From Limnobacter parvus (GTDB taxonomy: Bacteria; Pseudomonadota; Gammaproteobacteria; Burkholderiales; Burkholderiaceae_B): a DNA stretch of 64,000 nt. A program made the translations under genes and the position numbers. Positions 56,878 to 64,000 of this stretch are shown here, one piece after another. Each line of letters starts with the position of its first letter. Positions within the stretch are counted from its first letter, which is position 1. The stretch is from NCBI RefSeq assembly GCF_024623725.1, contig NZ_JANKHG010000016.1, positions 267,030 to 331,029 on the forward strand. Direction: 5' to 3'. A model generated the notes under the pieces. It did not search any database. It worked only from the letters and a program-made list of their open reading frames with translations, and was not told where the DNA came from.

Positions 56878-57654
56878 ATGCACCCAGTTTCAGCAATTGT
56901 TTCAAATCACAGCGCTTTGGCGCGCGTTCAACCTGTTTATCGTGGGGAAGGTCGAGGGCTTTTTAAGCGTCCAAATAATGACGAATCCTTGGTCGACCAA
57001 TTTTTTGAGTTTGTGGATGATGATTCCTTTCCGTGCGTGGGTGCAAAGGCCGCTTTGGCCCGTGGGGAAATTCATGTCTATGAATTCGGAAATTTGGACG
57101 ATTCAGGCAATGGCCCCGCATTGCTGAATTCTTTGGAGGAATTTGTGGCAATGATGGAGGCTTGCGAGTCTGACACTTCAAAGGTGCATTCTTTTGTTGC
57201 TTTGTTTTCTGGGCCGAGTCGACTTAATGAGCTTCAATTTGAAAACATGTTGTGGACTCAGCTGTATAACCTTCACATTCTTGATGTGGAACGTGGGGCA
57301 CCAGCCGCATCCAGCATTAGCAGCGATGCAGCCAGCCCTCACTTCAGTTTGAGTTTGGCGGGGCACCCCTTCTTTGTGATTGGTTTGCACCCGGATTCGT
57401 CCCGAATGGCAAGACAGTTTCAATGCCCAGTGCTTGTTTTCAATTCTCACACACAGTTTGAAAGGCTGCGCGCCGATGGGCGGTACGCCAAAATGCAAAA
57501 GGCCACACGCAAACGCGATGTTGCCCTGCAGGGCACAATCAATCCCAATCTTGCCGATTTCGGTAGCAACAGCGAAGCAAGGCAATACAGTGGTCGCAAG
57601 GTTGGTGCTGACTGGGAATGTCCGTTTAATTTCGAAGAGGCGCGCACATCATGA
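56878..57654 (+). CDS. YqcI/YcgG family protein, putative heme-dependent N-hydroxylase
   Basis: 258 residues. FPCVGAKAALARGEIHVYEF near 51-70, HPFFVIGLHPDSSRMARQF near 162-180, then VLVFNSHTQFERLR and a C-terminal FGSNSEARQYSGRKVGADWECPF block are the marks of the YqcI/YcgG family. Some members (named GntA in databases) are heme enzymes that hydroxylate a guanidino nitrogen. CGGAG lies five bases before the ATG. Its stop overlaps the ATG of the next gene (ATGA). The substrate here is unknown. Confidence 0.8.
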   Translation: MHPVSAIVSNHSALARVQPVYRGEGRGLFKRPNNDESLVDQFFEFVDDDSFPCVGAKAALARGEIHVYEFGNLDDSGNGPALLNSLEEFVAMMEACESDTSKVHSFVALFSGPSRLNELQFENMLWTQLYNLHILDVERGAPAASSISSDAASPHFSLSLAGHPFFVIGLHPDSSRMARQFQCPVLVFNSHTQFERLRADGRYAKMQKATRKRDVALQGTINPNLADFGSNSEARQYSGRKVGADWECPFNFEEARTS

Positions 57655-58307
57655 GCAGTATTCTGGAAGAAGTACAGCTGAATACGCGCATAAGACCTTG
57701 TTCTGCCCACTCCTTCGAAGTAAGTGCAGGGGAAGAACTTGTCATCATTGATCCGCAAGGCGAGCAAGTTGGTGATCTGGTTGCCTTTTCCAAAGGCAAT
57801 TTGAGCGAATTCATGTCGTCGGGTCGATCAATCGATTACGCATCTAAAATGTGGCTCAGCGCGGGAGACGTTTTGTATTCCAACCGAAGCAAACCGATGT
57901 TCACCATTCTTGAAGACACCTGCGGGCGGCACGATTTCACGCTGACACCCTGTTCAAAAGAAACGTTTTTTATTCTTTACGGCGAAACCCAATGGCGCCC
58001 TGGGTGCGAAGGCAACCTGGTCAAAGTTCTGGAGAAGTACGGCATTGGCGTGGATCGCATTCCCATCGCATTCAATGTTTTTATGAATGTGGAAATGAGT
58101 GCCGAGACCGGAAAAATTTCGGTGCGGCCACCATTAAGCAAGCCCGGTGATTACATTCGATTGCGTGCAGAAATGGATTTGGTGGTCGGCTTGACAGCCT
58201 GTTCCGCAGGGCAGTCGAATAACTTTAAGTACAAGCCGATTGATTTCAGGATTGAACCGAACCCTGAATCAACAGCCGATTTGTATGAGGTGTCGGCAGC
58301 AACATAA
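57651..58307 (+). CDS. DUF1989 family protein (urea carboxylase-associated type)
   Basis: 218 residues. FEVSAGEELVIIDPQGEQVGDLVAFS, SAGDVLYSNRSKPMFTILEDTCGRHDFTLTPCS, and NVFMNVEMSAETGKISVRPPLSKPGDYIRLRAEMDLVVGLTACS are DUF1989 motifs; the C-G-R-H-D run probably holds metal. DUF1989 pairs in guanidine-using bacteria act as carboxyguanidine deiminase, as I recall. Here a single copy is translationally coupled to the YqcI/YcgG gene, so a role in handling a guanidino compound is plausible but unproven. Confidence 0.82.
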   Translation: MSSILEEVQLNTRIRPCSAHSFEVSAGEELVIIDPQGEQVGDLVAFSKGNLSEFMSSGRSIDYASKMWLSAGDVLYSNRSKPMFTILEDTCGRHDFTLTPCSKETFFILYGETQWRPGCEGNLVKVLEKYGIGVDRIPIAFNVFMNVEMSAETGKISVRPPLSKPGDYIRLRAEMDLVVGLTACSAGQSNNFKYKPIDFRIEPNPESTADLYEVSAAT

Positions 58308-58331
58308 GTTGAAGTAACGACAATTGACGTT

Positions 58332-58364
58332 GCCGTCCTTACCGTTTAAACGGAGGGTGACGGC
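58332..58364. other. Stem-loop between convergent genes
   Basis: GCCGTC at 58332-58337 pairs with GACGGC at 58359-58364 and encloses the palindrome CCGTTTAAACGG. It sits between the DUF1989 and panD stops and lacks a T run. May help end both transcripts. Confidence 0.35.
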
Positions 58365-58373
58365 GGCGTTTGT

Positions 58374-58753
58374 TTACATCTGTTGTGTAGGAATATGGCC
58401 CCGCTGCTCGGCAATCACATTGTTGTCGTCCACGAACACGAGCTTTGGCTGGAATGTTTTGCATTCCGCATCGTCTAGGGTGCCATACGCTGCAATAATC
58501 ACCAAGTCGCCTTTCTGGGCCCGGCGCGCTGCTGCGCCGTTCAACGAAACCATGCCGCTTCCACGCTCGCCCTTGATGGCATAGGTGGAGAAGCGCTCGC
58601 CGTTGTCGATCACATAGATATCAATGCGTTGAAACTCGATAATGCCCGATGCTTCAAGTAGATTTTCATCAATCGCGCAAGAACCTTCGTAGTGCAGTTC
58701 GCAGTGGGTTACTTTGGCTCGGTGAATTTTTCCGAGCAACATCTCACGATGCA

Positions 58754-58754
<1 letters not shown>
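58374..58754 (-). CDS. panD: Aspartate 1-decarboxylase, proenzyme
   Basis: Makes beta-alanine for pantothenate. 126 residues; self-cleavage at the Gly-Ser of [18 protein letters not shown] gives the pyruvoyl group. [41 protein letters not shown] completes the fold. ATG overlaps the panC stop by one base (TGATG). Confidence 0.97.
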
Positions 58755-60443
<1,689 letters not shown>

Positions 60444-60462
60444 GGTGATTCTCTCAGGGTGT

Positions 60463-61104
60463 TTATTCGGACCAGTTGAAAAATTCGCGACGGCCTTTCA
60501 TGCCATCGATTTGATTCAACAGCAATTCGAAGTCTTCAGAATGGTCAACCGGGTTCAGGTGTTCTGTGTTCACGATCAACAGCGGCGCGTCGTCGTAGTG
60601 GTAGAAAAAGCGGCTGTAAGCATCGCTGAGTTGCGACAAATACGCCTCGGTGATGTTGGCCTCAAAAGGTGTCGCCCGCTTTTGAACGCGCTCGATTAAG
60701 GCCTGTGGCGAGGCTTGCAGGTAAATCACTAAATCGGGCACGCTGGTTTGCGGGCTTTGGTGTTGGTAAATTTGTTGGTACAGTTTAAGTTCTTCTTCGT
60801 CCAGCGTCAGGCTGGCGAACATACGGTCTTTTTCCAGCAAAAAATCACTGATCACCATGTTCTCGAAAAAGTCGCGCTGGGTTAAATCACGCAACTGGCC
60901 AATGCGTTGAAACAGGAAAAACAATTGCGTGGGCAGGGCGTAGCGGGCCGGTTCCTGGTAAAACTTTTCTAGAAAGGGGTTGTCTTCCGGTTTTTCAAGC
61001 AGCAGTTCAGCCTGGAATCGCTGGGCGATCAATCGGGCCAGTGAGGTTTTCCCCACGCCAATCGGGCCTTCAATCACAATGTGGCGATACTTTTCAGACA
61101 ACAA
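60463..61104 (-). CDS. Deoxynucleoside kinase (dGK/dAK family)
   Basis: 213 residues. P-loop [22 protein letters not shown], then [18 protein letters not shown] (DRS-like motif) and [19 protein letters not shown] with the lid region. Phosphorylates deoxynucleosides. The start is TTG at 61104: GGAGA lies six bases upstream, while no ATG is available in frame near the N-terminus. 74 bases after folK, before panB. Confidence 0.9.
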   Translation of the reverse strand: MLSEKYRHIVIEGPIGVGKTSLARLIAQRFQAELLLEKPEDNPFLEKFYQEPARYALPTQLFFLFQRIGQLRDLTQRDFFENMVISDFLLEKDRMFASLTLDEEELKLYQQIYQHQSPQTSVPDLVIYLQASPQALIERVQKRATPFEANITEAYLSQLSDAYSRFFYHYDDAPLLIVNTEHLNPVDHSEDFELLLNQIDGMKGRREFFNWSE

Positions 61105-61178
61105 ATTAATTCTCCGGTCGATGGCTTGCGCGCGGCCTCAGTGTAGCGCACGGGTGAAGCGGGTATTGGAAAAATAGC

Positions 61179-61670
61179 TCAAATTGCCGTGACGATCTGG
61201 TCCTGTGTAGCTGGCAAAAAACCCTCTGCGAAACCTTTGCCCGGTATTTGTGCGGTTGGGTTTAATTTCAACAAGGGTTCAAGCACAAAGCGGCGTAGGT
61301 GCATGCGCGGGTGCGGCACTGTCAGGCTTTCGGTATTAACGGTTTGTATGCCCACCAAGAGCACATCCACATCAATGGGGCGGGGGGCATTGCGCGTGGT
61401 TCTTACCCGGCCAAGTTGTGCCTCCAGACCAAGGCACGCTTGCAACAGCTCTTCGGCATTTCCCAGCCAATACACTTCAAGCACGGAATTGACATAGTCA
61501 GGTCCGGTGGCGTCCACCGGAGCACTTCGATAGCGTGGTGATTCCTTTACCCCGGCAGCCAAGGGATGCAGCCGGAAATTTTCCACCACTTCATCGAACA
61601 AGGCCATGGGGTGGCCCAAATTGCCACCCAAACCCAGGTAACAAACGGTTTGCTGGTCAGTACAGTTCAC
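61179..61670 (-). CDS. folK: 6-hydroxymethyl-7,8-dihydropterin pyrophosphokinase
   Basis: Folate pathway kinase. 163 residues: VCYLGLGGNLGHPMALFDEVVENF, SPRYRSAPVDATGPDYVNSVLEV, VRTTRNAPRPIDVDVLLVG and LTVPHPRMHLRRFVLEPL. The start is GTG and overlaps the pcnB stop by four bases (GTGA). Confidence 0.95.
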   Translation of the reverse strand: MNCTDQQTVCYLGLGGNLGHPMALFDEVVENFRLHPLAAGVKESPRYRSAPVDATGPDYVNSVLEVYWLGNAEELLQACLGLEAQLGRVRTTRNAPRPIDVDVLLVGIQTVNTESLTVPHPRMHLRRFVLEPLLKLNPTAQIPGKGFAEGFLPATQDQIVTAI

Positions 61671-63124
61671 TCGCCTTGCTGCCCTTGCTCAGCGGGTGTG
61701 CGTTGACTTTCGCCCTGTGCGCTTTTTGGTTTTCTGCGTCGTCGTTTTTTCTTGGCTGCGCCATCTGTACCGGCGGGTGTGCCCCGCAGCGCGTCCAGCA
61801 TGTTTTGGCGATTGTTCACGTCCCCATCACTGAATTCACGCCACCACTCGGCAAGCTCGGTGTCGGCATCAATGTCGCCAACCATGGCGCGCAATTCATA
61901 AAAATCAAGTGATGCGCGGAATTTTTGCTGTTCCAGCATGCGAAACGGGGCTTTGCCAGCGCGTTTCTCAAACCTGGGCTGAAATGCCCAAATTTCACGC
62001 ATGTCACCAGTCAGGCGACGCGGAATTGCAGTGCGCTCGGCTTGCTCGGCCAATACATCGTCCATGGCGGCAAACAGGGCGGGGAATTTCAATTCGCCTT
62101 GCTCCAGTTTTTCTTCCCAGCTTTCAAGGACCAAATGCCACAGCAAGCAGGCAAACAGGAAACCGGGGCTTAGTGGTTTACCGTCTTTCACGCGTTTGTC
62201 GGTTCGGGCCAATGCCTCGGTAAGGAAGGGCTCGCCGCGTTGGTGTTCCAAAATGGCATCAAGCAAGGGGAACACGCCATGGTGCAAACCCGCTTCGCGA
62301 AGGCCTTTCAGGCAGGCCATGGCGGAACCGCTCATCAGCAGTTTTAGCATTTCATCGAACAGGCGGGAAGCCGGTACATTGCGCAGCAGGCCTGAAAGCT
62401 CGGCAATCGGCGCGTAAGTGGCGGGTTCAATTGAAAAATTCAGCTTGGCTGCAAAACGAACCACGCGCAGCATTCGCACAGGGTCTTCGCGGTATCGCAG
62501 GCTGGGCTCGCCAATCATGCGAAGGGTGTGGGCGCGCAGGTCTTCCATGCCGTGGTGGTAGTCCCAAACTGTTTCAGTACTGGGGTCGTAGTACATTGCA
62601 TTGACAGTGAAATCTCGGCGGGACGCATCTTCATCTTGCCGGCCGAATTCATTGTCGCGCAGCACACGGCCGTGTTCGTCTTTCTCGTTACTGGCACTGG
62701 CCAGCGCACGGAAGGTCGATGTTTCAATGGTTTCCGGGCCGAACATGACATGCACAATCTGAAAGCGCCGCCCAATTACCCGCGCGCGGCGAAACAGGCG
62801 TTGCGTTTGTTCAGGGCTGGCGTCGGTGGCCACATCGAAATCTTTCGGGCGCATGCCCAGCAACAGGTCGCGCACCGCTCCACCGACCACAAACGCCTTG
62901 TAGCCCTTGCTTTGCAGAGTTTCGCACACGCGAATGGCATTGTGGCTAACCAAATGGCGGTCAATTTTGTGTTCAGCAACGCCCCACACCTTGGGTTTGT
63001 GCACACCGTAGCTGGCTTTCACTTTTCTGGTTTCACCCATGTTCAAGTGGGCCGCGGGTTTTGGTGCCTCACGCCCCAGCGTGGCGGGCTTGGCAAACAT
63101 GCGCTTGAATAGTTTTTTGATCAT
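61667..63124 (-). CDS. pcnB: Poly(A) polymerase PcnB
   Basis: Adds 3' tails that mark RNAs for decay. 485 residues from the ATG at 63124, which overlaps the stop of the HAD gene (ATGA); the longer frame lies inside that gene. The nucleotidyltransferase core shows AFVVGGAVRDLLLGMRPKDFDVATDA and RRDFTVNAMYYDPST, the RNA-binding region RYREDPVRMLRVVRFAAKL. The tail ends in a basic KKKRRRRKPKSAQGE stretch. It is typical of betaproteobacterial PcnB rather than a CCA enzyme, but the two are close relatives. Confidence 0.94.
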   Translation of the reverse strand: MIKKLFKRMFAKPATLGREAPKPAAHLNMGETRKVKASYGVHKPKVWGVAEHKIDRHLVSHNAIRVCETLQSKGYKAFVVGGAVRDLLLGMRPKDFDVATDASPEQTQRLFRRARVIGRRFQIVHVMFGPETIETSTFRALASASNEKDEHGRVLRDNEFGRQDEDASRRDFTVNAMYYDPSTETVWDYHHGMEDLRAHTLRMIGEPSLRYREDPVRMLRVVRFAAKLNFSIEPATYAPIAELSGLLRNVPASRLFDEMLKLLMSGSAMACLKGLREAGLHHGVFPLLDAILEHQRGEPFLTEALARTDKRVKDGKPLSPGFLFACLLWHLVLESWEEKLEQGELKFPALFAAMDDVLAEQAERTAIPRRLTGDMREIWAFQPRFEKRAGKAPFRMLEQQKFRASLDFYELRAMVGDIDADTELAEWWREFSDGDVNNRQNMLDALRGTPAGTDGAAKKKRRRRKPKSAQGESQRTPAEQGQQGE

Positions 63125-63786
63125 TTGAACAATTCGAGTACTGGCCAGCCGCGGGCATTCGCGATCTCGGTCAGTTTGTTGTCGGGGTTTGCGGCCACTG
63201 GGTGTGTTACGCATTCAAGCAGCGGTAAGTCGTTGATGGAGTCACTGTAAAAATGGCTGCTTTCGAAGCTGTCCATGGTCCAGTTTTTCTCGGCCAGCCA
63301 ATCGTTCAGTCGCGCTACTTTACCCTCACGAAAACTGGGTATGCCCACCACCTTTCCGGTGTATTCGCCGTCAATTTGTTCGGGTTCAGTAGCAATCAAG
63401 GCTTCAATGCCAAAGGCGTTGGCAATGGGCTGGGTAATGAAGCTGTTGGTGGCGGTAATGATCACGCAGACTGCATTTTCAGCTTGGTGCTGTTTAACCA
63501 ATTCAAGCGCACTGGCTTTGATGTTGGGGCGAATCACTTCTGCCATGAACTCATTGTGCCAAACAGCCAGTTGCGAACGTTTGTTGTCGCGCAGCGGGCG
63601 CAACTGGAAGTCTAAGAATTCATTGATATTGAGCGTGCCCGCTTTGTAGTCCGCGAAAAACTGGTCGTTGCGGGCTTCAAATTCAGCGCGGTCCAGCACT
63701 CCTTTGTTGATCAGGAATTGCGACCATCCATGGTCAGAATCAATGGGCAACAGGGTGTTGTCCAGGTCAAACAGTGCGAGTTTCAT
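63121..63786 (-). CDS. HAD-IB family hydrolase (SerB-like)
   Basis: 221 residues. LALFDLDNTLLPIDSDHGWSQFL carries the nucleophile DxDxT, VIITATNSFITQPIA motif II, and FYSDSINDLPLLECVTHPVAANPD motif IV. Phosphatase of unknown substrate; family members act on phosphoserine, histidinol phosphate or lipid phosphates. Overlaps hda by 20 bases and pcnB by four, an order kept in Burkholderiales. Confidence 0.88.
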   Translation of the reverse strand: MKLALFDLDNTLLPIDSDHGWSQFLINKGVLDRAEFEARNDQFFADYKAGTLNINEFLDFQLRPLRDNKRSQLAVWHNEFMAEVIRPNIKASALELVKQHQAENAVCVIITATNSFITQPIANAFGIEALIATEPEQIDGEYTGKVVGIPSFREGKVARLNDWLAEKNWTMDSFESSHFYSDSINDLPLLECVTHPVAANPDNKLTEIANARGWPVLELFK

Positions 63787-64000
63787 ATTCTCGAATTACC
63801 AGACTTTCTCGTCGTTTCATCCAGTGTCGCAGCAAATGCACGCTGACTGGTTTTTGTTGTTCAAGGGAAAAGCGATCCAAACCATCCATTACCGCCATCA
63901 GGGAACCCATGTCCCGTTGAAAGTAGCGCAAGGCGTATTCAATCACTTCTTCGCTAAGTTGCAGGCCGCGCGATCTCGCAACGGCTTGCAAGGCTTCGTG
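63767..64000 (-). CDS. hda: DnaA regulatory inactivator Hda, C-terminal part
   Basis: The frame is open to the right edge (the bases at 64000-63992 read His-Glu-Ala before the TTG), so about 77 C-terminal residues are seen. RGLQLSEEVIEYALRYFQRDMGSLMAVMDGLDRFSLEQQKPVSVHLLRHWM is the lid helix bundle of a DnaA/Hda AAA+ protein. Without the ATPase core the call rests on this piece and on the neighbours. Hda turns off DnaA-ATP with the sliding clamp. Confidence 0.85.
   Translation of the reverse strand, partial: HEALQAVARSRGLQLSEEVIEYALRYFQRDMGSLMAVMDGLDRFSLEQQKPVSVHLLRHWMKRRESLVIREYETRTV

Overview
The window is a dense stretch of bacterial chromosome at roughly 50% GC. It points to a betaproteobacterium of the order Burkholderiales. 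The evidence is gene order: glyA-nrdR-ribD-ribE, ybgC-tolQRAB-pal-cpoB, hda-HAD-pcnB-folK-dNK-panBCD, tkt-gap-pgk-pyk-fba-purCEK, and tyrS divergent from an M23 peptidase and anmK. The moderate GC and a YeeE/YedE-type sulfur transporter would fit a genus such as Limnobacter. That genus guess is inference from memory, not something the sequence proves. I see no transposase, prophage or CRISPR array.

Layout. 1-537 is the 3' end of a DUF3047 gene. 547-2044 is an AT-richer three-gene operon: a DUF5675-like protein, an exported protein and an Hcp type VI secretion tube protein. 2134-7695 holds riboflavin, nucleotide-reductase control, serine/glycine, phosphatase and tyrosyl-tRNA synthetase genes. 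7803-10336 is a murein endopeptidase plus anhydro-MurNAc kinase. 10347-12869 is a two-component system whose kinase ends in a degenerate receiver-like region. 13178-16857 is a FabR-like regulator, a HAD-UbiA fusion and a GT-C glycosyltransferase. 16892-20147 is a secreted copper-radical oxidase of the galactose oxidase/GlxA type with a secreted partner. 20432-20508 is a tRNA with anticodon CAT, followed by the sulfur transporter (20576-21691) and the Tol-Pal cluster (21774-26945). A wax ester synthase/DGAT follows, then a 336-base gap full of repeats and foldable DNA, then ruvCAB, purH, dusB-fis and gloA. 34833-43264 holds an orphan DUF1826-like protein, a YgjP-type metallopeptidase, plsC, gmhB, glySQ, a succinate-semialdehyde dehydrogenase and rsmE. 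43381-53058 is central carbon metabolism, interrupted by a subtilase and a rhombosortase. 53144-56771 is purCEK plus a threonylcarbamoyl-AMP synthase. 56878-58307 is a YqcI/YcgG-DUF1989 pair. The rest is pantothenate, folate, deoxynucleoside kinase, poly(A) polymerase and the end of hda.

The parts most worth attention are the hcp operon (a possible effector/immunity pair), the copper-radical oxidase pair, the subtilase/rhombosortase pair whose 3' ends overlap, the polyprenyl-phosphoribose-like glycosylation module, the YqcI/YcgG-DUF1989 pair, and the MITE-like structured element near 28.7 kb. Many genes are joined by 1-4 base stop/start overlaps, and several use TTG or GTG starts.
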